This document shows, piece by piece, positions 36,401-48,737 of a stretch of 64,000 nucleotides of DNA. Both the position numbers and the translations under genes were made by a program. Numbering within the stretch: the first letter of the stretch is position 1; the number at the start of each line of letters is the position of its first letter. The notes under the pieces are model-generated. The model searched no databases, was not told where the DNA came from, and worked only from the letters and a program-made list of their open reading frames with translations. The stretch comes from Mya arenaria (Eukaryota > Mollusca > Bivalvia > Myida > Myidae), in NCBI RefSeq assembly GCF_026914265.1, contig NC_069123.1, positions 54,285,473 to 54,349,472 on the forward strand, written 5' to 3'.

Positions 36401-37054
36401 TTTAAAATGTAACCTGGATGTGACACCACAACACCAGTATAAGTATGGTAGTATTTTTTAAACATCAACCCTGAAATGGTGACCAGTATTCATAACACTG
36501 TCTTTAATTTGTAATCTATAATTCAGCTTTAAATGCATGCTAATTATTCTATTTAAATCTTCTGTGCATGTTAACATTTGTCTGCATACAAAATACATTC
36601 ACATACATATCCTATATGTGTAGGTTGGTTAGTTTCAGTGTCGCATTATAAGTAATTCTACTTTAAAGTGCAAATATTTATTCTTAAGATTTGTTTTATT
36701 TTTTGAAATTCAGTGTAGGAATGTATCAAATTAAGCTTCATTTAATTACAGAATTAATGCTATTTAGTTACTTTAAATATTTTACCTAGACTCATTCTAT
36801 AGTACAAAACAATATAATTCAAAAATCGCAAATATACATGTAATTGTAAAATAACATGTGTGCATTCCTGTACATATACATGCACATCATAACCAGTCTT
36901 ATCAGTTTTTTCCTCTGTTCTTTCAGACTCACAGCCATTCCAGGAGTTTGAGCAAGGGGCCATGGGACATGATGTAGTAGGTACTGCTGGCTTGAATGCC
37001 CTCCGGCTTGATGATGACAATGAGTTCCCCCCTATGACTCACAAGGTGGACTAG
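27467..37054 (+). CDS. WIPI2: WD repeat PI3P effector WIPI2 (Atg18 family)
   Basis: Eleven exons join in phase to 506 residues: 27467-27537, 29641-29723, 30882-31048, 31301-31495, 32103-32195, 32599-32669, 32977-33084, 33432-33602, 33852-33959, 34344-34669 and 36927-37054. The start MNLASQAG and the stretch [20 protein letters not shown] match vertebrate WIPI2. The beta-propeller carries the phosphoinositide-binding FRRG motif at residues 221-224 ([10 protein letters not shown]). WIPI2 binds PI3P on forming phagophores and recruits the ATG16L1 complex in autophagy. The C-terminus ([18 protein letters not shown]) also follows the family. Exon 8 ends at a GC donor (AG|GCAAGT), which alone restores the conserved [14 protein letters not shown] second donor in exon 10 would drop 56 Ser/Pro-rich residues. 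WIPI1 is the alternative, but the N-terminus favours WIPI2. Confidence 0.95.
27910..28239. mobile_element. MITE with 43- to 48-bp terminal inverted repeats
   Basis: The left end cataatgcaccagtcaattg, then taacc and a C-rich run, matches the reverse complement of the right end, cattatgcaacggtcagttg, then taacc and a C-rich run. Both arms end at ccaggtc. The 330-bp element is GC-rich inside and non-coding. It lies in WIPI2 intron 1. Confidence 0.8.
28240..28365 (+). repeat. SINE-like body
   Basis: Its two halves are shared with the pieces at 9775-9855 (gacat...tgtatccctgt) and 10610-10670 (gtctgccat... gttgacggccatttaggtgg), suggesting one dispersed family. It directly abuts the MITE in WIPI2 intron 1. 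Confidence 0.45.
28366..29640. other. WIPI2 intron 1, right part, nothing recognised
   Basis: No exon or clear repeat could be recognised. The frames at 28376-28667 on both strands are antisense shadows of each other without a known family. Confidence 0.45.
29920..30840 (+). mobile_element. 3' end of a LINE in WIPI2 intron 2
   Basis: The C-terminal part of the reverse transcriptase polyprotein is readable across frames: [20 protein letters not shown], then [27 protein letters not shown], and [12 protein letters not shown]. This is the usual end of CR1/Jockey-group LINEs. Several stops and at least one frameshift mark it as dead. It ends in a (tatc)n-like tail at about 30828-30845, just upstream of WIPI2 exon 3, and lies on the gene's sense strand. 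Confidence 0.85.
34502..34507 (+). promoter_or_regulatory. Possible alternative 5' splice site in WIPI2 exon 10
   Basis: CAG|GTAAGC is closer to the donor consensus than the distal CGAG|GTAACA at 34670. Both leave phase 1, so either joins exon 11 in frame. Use of the inner site removes 168 nt (56 codons). Confidence 0.55.
35250..36030 (-). repeat. Diverged tandem-core element in WIPI2 intron 10
   Basis: A block of 110 to 130 bp repeats about four or five times. Markers are cctcaaact near 35310, 35430 and 35540 and ccacaaact near 35672, each followed by gcaggttggtaata-like sequence and then gaggtca. At its right edge ctgtgacagctctt is the reverse complement of the head of the 180-bp element, so this element probably reads on the minus strand. 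Confidence 0.6.
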
Positions 37055-38744
37055 TCTACTCTTCCTAAAATAACCAGATGGACTGTTCCAGCCTGTGGGA
37101 CAGGCTATGATACCAATGGACTTGCCTAACATGGACTGGAGGTGGGGGGAGGGGACAGAGAGCAGGGTGTCAGAGAGGAATGTCAGCCAGCGGTGATACT
37201 ACCTAATGTGATTACAGTTCTCTTTAGTGATTGTTTACTCTTAAAATATTGTTGATGTATTAATTAACTAACAACAAATGTAAATTTGAAACTAGTTAAA
37301 AAAAAAGTTTAAAAGTGGAACGAAAAATACTAAATCAGTAAAATATGTCAGTTCAAAGGACTTCAAACTTTTTGCCTTAAGCTTATTTATAGTAAAGTGT
37401 ATGTCAATTTAATGAAAATGTTTCTTCAAAGGATTTTCAGCATTATATTTTTTAGATAATTTTGAAAGATGGGGTTAATTTCTATTGGATAGTTGTTGAA
37501 ATAGTCACGATTGTTTTCATCAGAATACTTGACCATTATTATAAGCAGCTTTGGTTGTTTGTTTAAGGTTAAAGTAAGGTCCATTCTCATAGTGGTTAGG
37601 GTGTTCCAATGTTCAAGGTTAAGGTGATATAGGTGCTTGCTAATAATTAATTGATGCATTATTAATTTTTATTTTGTAGAGTTTTCTTGCAAAGCAAAAC
37701 CTAGTCTATTTTAAACTTTTTTATGTGTGAAAATTGTGTAGACAGAATAGGGAAAATATGGCATTTGTTGAAATGTATGTGTATCTGATGTTAAGTTATT
37801 AAATTGTAATATCTAAAGATCTCTGGTAACTTCGATGTTGTATTGCATTCGATTCCCTGTTGTTCTTAAAGTATATTACATAACCTTTTAATATTTTCAT
37901 CGTAATTCAAATAATTATTTTCATCAAAATAGATTTTTCATTCATATTTTTTTTACACAGATAAAAAAAAATGTTTTCTGTAGCTGCTTGAGATAAAAAA
38001 AAAATTTGATTGATGGCATTGATCAGAAACCAAGAGGTGGTCAACATTGCATTTCTGTGTTGTTAACATTTATTGTAGCTTTACTGTGATACTTTTGTAT
38101 GCGTCTAGCAGAACTCTGTAAACAAAAACGACAGAATTCAAGGTGATGGGGATACAATATAAGAACTACTGACAGGTATTTATGCCAATATGTCGCCTTG
38201 GGAGTAATGTAATGTCAATAAGTTTTGGACACGAGGTTGTCTTAAACTGTATGTCCATGATAAACGAAATGGCAGAACTAAGAATGACAGTGTTTCGAAA
38301 TTGTATCAAGTGTAAAAGAACTAGCTCATACAACCAATCTACATATATAATTGTATAATGATTAAACATAATGTACAATATCTGATAAATATTTAGAAGT
38401 CTGAAGTAAGGGGTATGGATAAATTATTATGGTATCTATATGTATGTCATTAAATGAACAGAATATAACTCTGCACAAGATGTTATTGGTATATGAGCAA
38501 CTACAGGTTTTTTAATTGGTTTGTCTGTTACTGTCTTTAATGTAAAGGTTGTTTTTCCTAAAACCCTTGTCTTAGTTTGTGTGTGACTGGAGGTGGATGC
38601 TATTTTGACTGTAGTGTATGGATTTCAACAGTCCCTACATGTATATCTGCATTGTTGTTGTTGCTGCAATTTGACCATTTTATATCATTCATAAACAAAA
38701 CGCAAAATAACATGGCCTTGGATTATTTTGTTTTATCCAACCGG
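37055..38744 (+). other. WIPI2 3' UTR and downstream DNA
   Basis: AT-rich sequence after the WIPI2 stop with no further exon. Several ATTAAA variants (for example 38361-38366) could serve as poly(A) signals; none is clearly the one used. Confidence 0.5.
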
Positions 38745-39055
38745 TGAAAGGGCACGTCGTGTTGGTATGTCAAACACATGTGTCAAGTGATTGTAAAATC
38801 AGTCCATACAAGAGAAGTTACAGCCCGGACACGACCACCTATTCTCAATGTCTTTATATGCTGCATTCCATAGAAAACAAACACCAAGTGTGACCTTAGA
38901 GATAGGGACACGGGTCTTGCACGCGACACGTCGTCTTGGTATGTCAAACACATGTGGCAAGTTATTTTAAAATCTGTCCATACATTATAAGAAGTTGAGC
39001 CGGACGGATGAGGAACATTTCGATTTTAATATGCACACCTTCGGGAGCGTAAAAA
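38745..39055 (+). repeat. Dispersed tandem-core element, copy C (5' truncated)
   Basis: Starts inside a core monomer (cacgtcgtgttggtatgtca), carries one further monomer with the aagtgtgacc marker at 38886, and ends with the family tail (cgattttaatatgcacacct). The head seen in copies A and B is missing. Confidence 0.78.
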
Positions 39056-41421
39056 TGTGTGATACAGTTTTGTTCTTGCAATTTACCCATGCAGTGGGTT
39101 GAATCTAGAAAAAGCAATGTAAACAGCTGTGGCCTGCTGATAAGAACAATGCTTTATTACATACATGTATTATATACCGTTTGTGAGAGGCGTTGCGAAG
39201 CAATAAAGGTACACATAGACTGATCTTTTAGTGCTACGTCATGAAATTGTAAAGCTTCAAAGGTGCTCGTGCAAGATTAACGGTAATATCATCACACAAT
39301 CACAAGAAAGGTGTGATATCCGACAGTCCGGGTCTGCAGACCTGTACAATAAGTGAACATTAGAGATTTGACACCACCTGGCTCCAGCTGCAACTTTTAT
39401 TTGCACTAGTGGATTCAGTGGTGAGAGGCCCCCTCCTTAATTCTTATTTCATTATAGGAGAAAAAAGTAATAAAATACACCCAAAATACACTATTTCGGA
39501 CTATATACTAGTATTTTCTTTCAGAAGTACCCTCGAATCCCCGCCAACACCAAACTAATTTCGGTTCTGATGGAGGGGCGCAAGTCAAAAGGTTACGCGC
39601 CCTAAGTCACTCCCCCTCTAACTTTGAATCATGGAGCCGCCTCTGCTTTGTACGGGAGTTACACGTACACAGGATAATTAAAGTTGTGGTTGGCACCTCT
39701 CCATAGCTTCAACCCTGTTATGCCGGTGCTAGATTATCGGAAAGCGCGTTAAAATCAGGACTTCGAAATGATTTTATATTACTTGTCCTTCATTTTAGCC
39801 GCTTGAAGGACATGCCAGTTCTGACCTTATAACGAGTATACACATGGGTTTTGAATGACTGTCTCTACGTTTATGAGTACCGTACAAGTAAAAGTTGCAG
39901 CTGTACTTGAAATTCGTTTGTGAATCTATGTACGTGTAGACTCACGGGCGTCAACAAAATTGCTTTCCTCGTCAATTGATGCATTTCATTACCGTTGTTT
40001 CACTGTTTTAATATGATACATTGAGAACGTGCTTACATCAACCTGATCAAACCTCACGTGTATCCACGTTTTACCTATCACAACTTCTCGACAATATTCG
40101 CATTGGTTCGCATATTATTTCCGAGGTGTATTTTAAAAATTCGATGCCCACGACGCTACAGCTACACGCTTCAAACTTGTGACATAGTACATATTTTCAT
40201 AACGATATCTGACATGACCACGTACACTCTACATGATGAATAGGGAGAACATTGCCTTTTAATAAAACAACTTTTACCTTCCGGGTCTTTCACAAAATTT
40301 AAGAAACATTTCATTTAGATTATGTATAGAACCACAGGTTTAGTTTCAAGCAATAATGCAACCATTTAGGGTGAGCAGAGCTTTATAAACTCTTAACCAA
40401 TAATCGCAACAAAAACACCACCACCTCTAGTAACGTACGTGCAACTTCTCGTGGTGTTTGCCCGTAAATCTATGATATACATGTGTTCTACGATATATCG
40501 TACTAATATTGAATCATCGATTAAGTGATAGCCATACCACGAACAGATAGTTCTCTGTCTGGATGCTTGTTGAAATAAACGGGCTATAGTTCTGCATAAG
40601 TGAATGATTCGGTTGACATGCAATACTGGTGGGATTTTTTAAAAGGACCGAGTTGTTTTGTTCTAACGTATTGATTGAAAATTGTGCCTGCCACGCTATT
40701 TTTTCGATTTCTAAGATATATAGTATGAAATGAGCAAAGTATTTGTCTTACGATAAGCAAAGGTAGGTTCAGTCAAATATTTCAAATTCATTATTTTCCT
40801 GAATTAAATTTAATACGTGCGGAATAAATAAAATCATATACGAAAAAGTATTATTGATGGTTAATCGATATTCAATACCTTCTCTCAGCTGAAGGACTGA
40901 GAGAAGATAATTTGGAGGTTTCTCATGAGTGTCGCTTCGTTTTTGGAGTGGAGTTAAGTTCAAGATAAACATTGTTAATTCTTTAACATTAAGCGGAAAT
41001 GAAAACTGTTGACCGAAGATTGTTTGTTATATTATACTGTCATATTGAAAGAATATAATCAATATACTTAATTGAGCATTGCGATCAGAGATAGTCGGAT
41101 ATCAAATACCACTTAAAGAAATCGAGTGTAAAAAGTGTGATATTCAATTCATTTTATTCAAAATGACTAAAATTGTGAATGGACATTATAAGCAAACTTG
41201 TTAAAAGGGTGAAAGTGCATTATTTGTGAACTGTATATTTCTTTTGAAACGTGTGCCGTTCTCATGCACGTGGACTTTATGTTTTGCGAAATGGCTATGT
41301 AATAAGTGAACGCCCTTGCATCGGACGACCATAGGAGCCGTGAATGCTTCAAGAGTCAAGTATAGTCTGAACGTGAAGGATTCAAAAACGAATCCTTCAG
41401 TGGCTTTGAAAGTTGACTTAC
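39056..41421. other. Intergenic DNA upstream of the death-domain gene
   Basis: No exon recognised. Around 39400-39650 a GC-rich segment (gaggccccctcctt; atggagccgcctctg) resembles degraded DNA-transposon ends, but inverted partners could not be aligned. The promoter and 5' UTR of the death-domain gene should lie at the right end. Confidence 0.45.
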
Positions 41422-42451
41422 ATGACGACGAACGCACGGCCACCAGCACCAATGAAGCGGGGCAAATCGGCGGGTGCCCCGACTACAGTGGCCTCCAAGG
41501 AGTCCGTTGAAGGTCAGTACTTCAACTACAGGCCGAAACTTGGAAAGATTGTGTCAATGTTTTTTATCACGGCTTGTTACAGCGTTCTTGACAAGGATTT
41601 TATTTCTAAATTGCATGCAGATTCTGGTTAACATACAAGATACTCATTACTTATATATCATGACAACATGCAGGAACATGGCACACCGTAATGATCAATC
41701 AGTATATCAAGATTTATAGGTTCCCATTAAAAAAATGTAAGCACCATTATCTATAAAATACAACATAATCGTTTAACATGCGTAGTGAATGTAACAGATT
41801 TTTTGTATTTACCAATAATTGTAAATCCTGCCTTAACGTTAAATGGTTTAGGGGACTCGTAAGTGATATAATAGGCTTACCAATAAAGGTTCTATTGATA
41901 CGTCAAATCTTTCCTTCGTATTATTAATGCAATGTCAATAAGATTTATTTCAAAAATATTGATCTTTAGTGACATATAGATCATTCTCAAAAATCATAAT
42001 TCAACACAGGCTCTCAATTGATAATGAAAATAGATTCTGTTAAGCTTAAATGGTTTTCTTTTTCCGTTAATGTCAGGTTGTCAAACATTTTTTTATTCCT
42101 TCTGTAAACATTTGTAAAAATAAATTGTCAAATTTGTCAAAATATTACAACTGTCACAGGAAATAATTGCCGGTAGCTGAATGGTTCAATGCCATATATA
42201 TTAAAGCCACACTCTCGACTCTCAGTTTATTGTGTATATTCACAAATAAAGAAAAAATAGCTCGTTCCACAAGGTCTCTTCTTTTTTAAGTTCTGTCAGA
42301 TAGCGAAAAGTGTCGGCAAAACAACTAACTTTTTTCAGAGACTGATCAGTTACACTTAACCTGAAAGCATAAACATCATTTTGAATGCTTACAACTTTCG
42401 GTGTTACTACTACTGCTACTACTGTTGCTGCCGCTGCTGCGGCTACTGATT

Positions 42452-42530
<79 letters not shown>

Positions 42531-44675
42531 AACTACTACTACCGCTGTCTATTGGTGTATAGTAATAAGTTCAGCTTTTTAAACATATATATATATATAT
42601 AAATATATGACTGTAAAAAGCAACCAACCGGACCTTTGTTTGCAGAGATACGCGGTCTGTGCAGACGAGTGGCCCCTTACATGGTGCGCCAATGGCGAGA
42701 AGTGTGTTCCTTTCTTGGTGTAGCAGACAACATTCTAGATGACCTTGTACTCGAGTACCAGGGCCGACGCAAATCAGAGCTTGCATTTCAGGGGCTGTAC
42801 CGATGGCAGGAAACGGCCGGTAGGGGCGCGCATAAAGACAAAATACTTAAAGCCCTGCAGCACGCCGGACTAAAACGAGCAGAGGGTAAGTCTTTCCTCT
42901 TACCGCCTCTCTTGCTACAAATTAACCACTAAAGTACGTTGAATGATAAAATGTAATGGTTTCTAATGGTTTTGTGTACCCGAGATATAAGGAACTTTTT
43001 CCCTTTTTTCTGCGATCTTTATCAATGATAACTGTAATGTGGCCCGAATTACCGAAATGAATATAAAGAGATTTAACTAAAACGCACCAAAATGAGTATG
43101 TCGATCACAAATGACATTGTGTTCTAGATGAATACCGGGCCATGGACACAAGTAAGCGAAAGGTGCCCTACATGGGGCGTCCGGAGAACGCAGCTGCCCA
43201 GTCGGAAACACCCGCCAACAAGCAGGCGAAGCAAAAAGGTACAACCGATTGTGACGGGTTTATGTATTATAAATTTGCGTTTCGAAAGTATTTATCAATT
43301 GACATGTCTGCATCACTCAAACCCAAAATTCTTAAGACGATGTACGTTATATCTGAGTTCTACTGTAATATTTGGTCAAGGAGCCATATTAAATGATGGA
43401 CTGATGAGGATCGAACCTTGGACTTGTTGGACTAAGGGGCGAACATTTATACCATATTTCGAACAAACAATCGTTCCCCTATACTTGTATCTGTAGATTA
43501 AGAAATACGAATGAGTATTCCGGGTTCATTCAAATATGTAGACTCTGTACATACATACTTTATTATAATAAGTTGCTATATCAATACATTAAAACAGCAC
43601 AGAAATCGTAAGAACCTTTTCTCTGATTGTGCAATATTTCATTCAGCTTCATGTAGTCACATATCAAATAAGGTCAGGTAGAGCTAGACGGTGCAATGCA
43701 ATGACGTCAAATAGCTTTGTTTTCATTTGTGCATGAATAATCGGAATTGATATGCAACTGTACGTAGTTATTTTCTTCTCGTTTTAAATAAGATTTCGAC
43801 TACATAGTTATAGATATCTTAACAATATAACCATTGCAAAGTTAAATTCTTCATACATTTCTTTTGAGAAGCATGTCTGCACGATGAGATAACGTCGTCG
43901 TTATTCGTGTTTTTCAATTTGCTCCCTGGTCGTCGTTTCGCTGATAACAAACAGCGGGAAAATTCAAGGATATCTTCAAACTTTAACATCAATCGAATAC
44001 ATAAGTGGGTATTGCTGCGCCCTGCATGATACTTACTTTTAAAAAGAAAACATACCATATTATAAATAAGAAAGACAATTGATGCAAAGCATCAAAGGGC
44101 GCCGTTTAATTGTTTATGCATTTGTTATATATTGAAATACAAGGAATGTGAAGGCCAACAAGCATATTATGGTGCATCGAACCGCATCAATGAAATTCTC
44201 AAAATATTTGTAGTATTCTGCCTAACAACATAAACTAAAGCATTTAAGTTAAAGAGTTTCAAGTTGAAGATTTCATTAGGGGTGATACATTAAATTAATG
44301 AACACGCCAGATTTAGGGTGCTTGTGCACTGTATTTTTTTTGTCCTTGACACATATCCAAGTTTTATTGCAATACCATAAGTAGTTTTAAAGAAATGCTC
44401 TGGTCAAGAAAAAGCGGCAAAGGGCAAACATACTGTAATAAGCTGAAATACAGCTTAAGTTATTGTGCACTACAATTCCTCTCGTTGTGCTTTACCATTG
44501 AATACTGAAATTCCAAACAGTAGTTTTCTAGTTATGCTCCGGACAGGAAAAGGTCCAAAGGGAGTAATCCATAAAGGGGTGATATGAAATACCAATTTAA
44601 CATTTTCTGAAGAACTTTAATAAACATTATCATTTCGTCTGAAAGTTGCAAACATAAATAGTAACAGGAGATCTA

Positions 44676-44730
<55 letters not shown>

Positions 44731-47700
44731 CCCCATTTATATAGCACTTTTATCATAAAAACATACGTTCAAAAGTGCTTAACAAACAAATATAAGTATA
44801 TATACAAAAACATATATAGAAAGAATTTATAAGGCAGATGCACATGATAAAAATAAACACTACTGCTACATACAACCAATCTTTAAAACTCATCAGAAGG
44901 TATTAAAAAGTATAAAAGATAAGAAGCGATACTAAAACAGTATATGAAAACAATAATCCTTAAAGGCCATTATTACTTAAACCACGGACCTATGTTTATA
45001 GGTCCGTGTTTAAACTGAATTAATAAAAGTGTAAGATTTAGGAAGTTCCCGCGAAAACATCTTATCACATGACCAACTCGACCAATCGTTTTGTGCGCAC
45101 TGTGTAGTGTTCTAAAAATAAAACAACTCGGGGGCAATCGTAATGAAATTTTACTTATGTTACATTCACCACATTCACAAATAAAGTAAGGTGAACTTTT
45201 TATTCCGATATCGATTAAATTGAAGAAACAGCTTACCTCATGGTTTATCAATGTAGAAAACATAACAAAAAAAAATAAAAAATAATTATTCCCATTCACA
45301 TAAATACCGGTCCACACATTTTACATTTCCGGCTCATGATTACAGGTAACCAATCGGAAAACTTAAACGAATCGGGAACAGTTATTAAACTTATTTGTCG
45401 TTCTTCCAAAATAATGTTTTGGAGATAAATTGAAGACAATATATTCAACCATAAATAGCATTTTAAACACCCATCTGGGAGTAAGATTACTGATCTATTA
45501 TTGGTCCCAGCACCCATGCAATCGTCATCTATTTGCAATTTTGAATCATAATAAAATAACAATAAAACCCAACTGTCAATCAAACTAAAAACCGCTCCCA
45601 CCACTAACTAAAATAAATTCCCATTTCATTTCATAATAGGCGCGCACTTCAGTGCGCCGCCAATGATATTTTGTACCGTATACACATTCCTTCGATCACT
45701 CACTTCATGAATAAAAGCTTGATTCTCAGAATGGTCAGATTATTTTACTATACGAACATTTTACCAATAATACATTAGTACATTCATGCCAAGTTTAGTA
45801 GCATTGCACGGATGCATTATGACATATATACCATTATATATTATATTGTTAAACACTAAAATATTAGCATATAACTTTAAATAATTTAATTTCCCCACAT
45901 TCTATGAGAAATTGTCAAAATCGTAAAAAAGAAAGTATACGTATGTTTTAATGGCTCGAGTACATTATATGATAGTAATTCGTTGTAAACTTGCATGCAT
46001 TTTTTCCTTCCATAAAGCCTTTGCTGACCGGTTATCGCGGCCGAAGACTTCCCCTAGCGGCGACCAGCAGGATCCACGGAAGTCCACGAAGAAGCCTAAG
46101 TCTGCTGCGGTGGTTGCCTCTCAGACCAACCCACTTACACTTCAGGTGCCTGCCACTAAACCCACAGACAGATGTACGTGCATAGATTATTTATAATGTA
46201 TGGTTCTCGTAGATACGCCGATACGATGAAGCCGTAGTACAAACATCGCATTCCTTGAGATTTTAACATCGTATACTTGTAATTGATCTAGGAAGTTTTA
46301 CTTGTCTGTCTCTTCGCCATATATCATTTTGCACGCAAAAATACTGTTGGCATGTTAAACGTGATTTTTTTTCATGTTTGATGTATACATAACTTTTATT
46401 CAGGCGAGTTGAAGTTGAAAGTGACTGTGAAGGGCGTACAGCGGCGGGGCCAGGCGGAGGTGGAGGCGACCCGTGACGACTTCCGGTCCACCAAGGACGA
46501 CTATAAGCACACCTGCCACACCTTCGTCAAGCTCGTCTTGGCCAACAGGAGGTTCCACTTTCGGGAGCTGAGGCGTCTGCTCGACTTTCCAGGGATTTCT
46601 ATTCAAAGACTTACCATCATTGGTTTCAACATCAACGTCTTCATCCTGTGTCATACTCTCGGCGCTTTCGAAATACTTCACCAGACCTATGTCACTGGAC
46701 GCTTGAGTGCGCTATTTCACCGCGCCCTGGTCACCCAGCTCTATCTGGATAGGTTGTGTGCCGCCCAGCTGGAACTGTCGGTAACGAATGACGAGGCGAT
46801 GACAAGCATGTTCCGGAACATTCTAGTTGAGAGAAGCTACCTAGAGCGCGCGGACTCCATAGCAACAAAACATCCGGTGGACGAGTGTGACTACTTCACA
46901 TGTGACACGGATGACGAGTCCGATTATGGGAAAGCTCCGAATGCAGGTATGATTTGTTATACTTCGGTTATTTTCAACCAACTTCAGTATTAATGGTTTC
47001 TGTTTACTTCCAAACACGAGCAAATGAATTTAAACTTTGAATAACAGTAAAACGACCATTTTTTTCTTATTATTGCAACATGTTCAAATCATTGTAGAAA
47101 TCTGTATGTTCAAATTTCAGATAAAATAAAATCCTTCGATCTCAGTGCATTGAAAGAAGACTTGAATAGGTTTATAGGCGGCATGAAACAGCGTTTAGAC
47201 ACCTACAATGAGAATATCAAAGACCTGCTTATGACGCTACGTATAGTGCGACAGGGTAGCAGCCCCGAGATCTCGTGCCTAGATGACGTCATTGAATGCC
47301 TTGATTATCTCCGAAACAGCAAAAGTGTAGGTCAGGGCGGGAAGACGGACCTGTTCAGGGAATATCTGGCCATGGTCAACCAGATACGCCTTAAAGTGCA
47401 AGATATCAGCGAACAGGACTACCTAGTCAGCTTTGTCACAAACCTTACGGGGGACGCAAGTGAAACATTCCATAAAGTTTTAAGTGAAATTGAAATAATG
47501 CTTCATCCAATATCAAAGTTTAAAGTTGACGAACAAGTTTTGAATGAAATTACTCAAACCGGTATTGAAAAGGAAATATTTGGTGGGTTAATATGTTTCT
47601 TGCCAAAACTGTTGCAACTTATGCAAGATCTTGCCGAATCTATTGAACGTGATGATACAAATAAGGACGAAACTGTAGACCTAGATACTGAACATAACTT

Positions 47701-47866
47701 TGTTGAAACTGGCGAAGAGAACAAAGAAAATGTGACTGGGGGTCAGGAGATAATTGAAAATTCAAAGACAGAACAGGTGAATAGAACAAGCAACGCGTCC
47801 GACCAGCAGGACAAACAGCTCAGGCCTTCATCTGCTGTGAATTATGTTGAAACATGGACACCTTAG
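41422..47866 (+). CDS. Death-domain protein with a TRADD-N-like middle region
   Basis: Six exons join with every junction in phase 1, giving 628 residues: 41422-41512, 42646-42885, 43128-43238, 46018-46173, 46404-46946 and 47121-47866. Residues 32-110 form a death domain (LCRRVAPYMVRQWREVCSFL, LYRWQETAGRGAHKDKILKA, LQHAGLKRA), the six-helix fold used in apoptotic and NF-kB signalling. A basic linker rich in Lys, Pro and Ser follows (111-199). Residues 201-340 have alternating strands and helices ending in ILHQTYVTGRLSALFHRALV and LELSV, a pattern I associate with TRADD-like N-terminal domains (an inference). Residues 381-560 are helical, and the tail is acidic and polar. No enzyme motif, signal peptide or membrane segment is seen. 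The death domain comes first, the reverse of vertebrate TRADD. The first exon could be preceded by an untranslated one. Confidence 0.85.
42403..42543 (+). repeat. ACT microsatellite in intron 1 of the death-domain gene
   Basis: A long, nearly pure (act)n run ends about 100 bp upstream of the exon 2 acceptor. Its plus-strand poly-Thr frame is an artefact. Confidence 0.95.
43239..44321. other. Intron 3 of the death-domain gene, left part
   Basis: Nothing coding is visible. Small palindromes such as gatgcaaagcatc near 44080 may be repeat ends. Confidence 0.45.
44322..44600 (+). repeat. Diverged tandem pair, period 141 bp
   Basis: ttgtgcact at 44322 and 44463 each begin a unit containing a gttttattgc/gctttaccattg region, cagtagtttt/agtagtttt, atgctc(t/c)gg and aaagg. 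The two copies are old and diverged. They lie in intron 3 of the death-domain gene. Confidence 0.55.
44676..44730 (+). repeat. ATT microsatellite with a SINE/MITE-like flank
   Basis: A pure (att)n run precedes ccccatttatatagcacttt and, further on, caaaagtgctt. This combination is common at the ends of short dispersed repeats in marine animals; the family is not identified. Confidence 0.7.
44731..46017. other. Intron 3 of the death-domain gene, right part
   Basis: No exon recognised. A perfect-looking hairpin, ggcgc(g)cacttcagtgcgcc, lies near 45640-45660 and may mark the end of a degenerate element. Confidence 0.4.
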
Positions 47867-47915
47867 AGAACAATATATCTTTTTTCCATCCCGGTTATAC
47901 TAACTAAGCCATAGA

Positions 47916-47921
47916 AATAAA
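47916..47921 (+). promoter_or_regulatory. Likely polyadenylation signal of the death-domain gene
   Basis: AATAAA lies 50 nt after the stop codon, the first canonical signal downstream. Confidence 0.6.
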
Positions 47922-48737
47922 GACATTTGCCATCACTGGCACATACAACAAACACGGTCGTTACTAAAAGCAGTTTTAATTATAAAGAAAATAACATTCA
48001 AGAGGAAGGTATATGTAAATGCATGTATAATAAATACAATGTACAAATTGTATGATTGGCCAGCGTCATATACAATCTAAGCTACAAAAATATGCCATGT
48101 ATTGAAGAGTTTCTTATAAAACACCTTCAAACATGCAGGCTACAGTATATTTTTACATAAAACAACATTAAAACAATAATTATTGCGGTATAAAGGCGTT
48201 CCGAAACAATAATGCTCTGACATAAAAGTAACTAAATGTGAACTAATTACTCTATAAGAGTAAAGTGTATATCGGCAAGAAATAATATAATAACTCCCAT
48301 ATAAGCCCCTAAATGATAAAAAGTGCAAATAAAACTAAAATGGAATGGTAAAGCTTGTAAAAATTCAGCTTCTTTGTTGAATCCATAAAAGTGTAAAGTA
48401 CCAATTAGTTTGTAGTTTACATATCTTCAAATATGAGCATATAATGCTGAGTATGCAATGTTGGCAAAATGTTCATCTACAGGCAACAATGCCCGTTTAT
48501 GAGCTTAAGCAAACTTACCAAAACAAAACAAAAATACCGGTATGGTCTGAGCATATTTATCACAAGCATGAATCAACACAACACTTTGTTACGGCATTAA
48601 TACTTGGCCCATATTTCCTAGCTAATTTAACAGTCATGTTCATGGTTTTAGTTGCTGTTTAAACAAATTCATTCCATTGTGGTACACGTGTTCAGAGAAT
48701 AGATAAGAAGACGAATAATTCCATAATTCTTCGACGA
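47922..48737. other. Spacer between convergent genes
   Basis: Holds the 3' ends of the death-domain gene (plus) and the exchanger gene (minus). No exon, RNA gene or repeat was recognised. The exchanger's poly(A) signal is not obvious. Confidence 0.5.

Noticed and set aside
39400-39650. Possible hAT-type element (gaggcccc; atggagccgcctctg)
   Set aside because: GC-rich ends are suggestive, but no pair of inverted termini could be aligned.
42385-42582. Poly-Thr frame
   Set aside because: Translation of the ACT microsatellite inside an intron.
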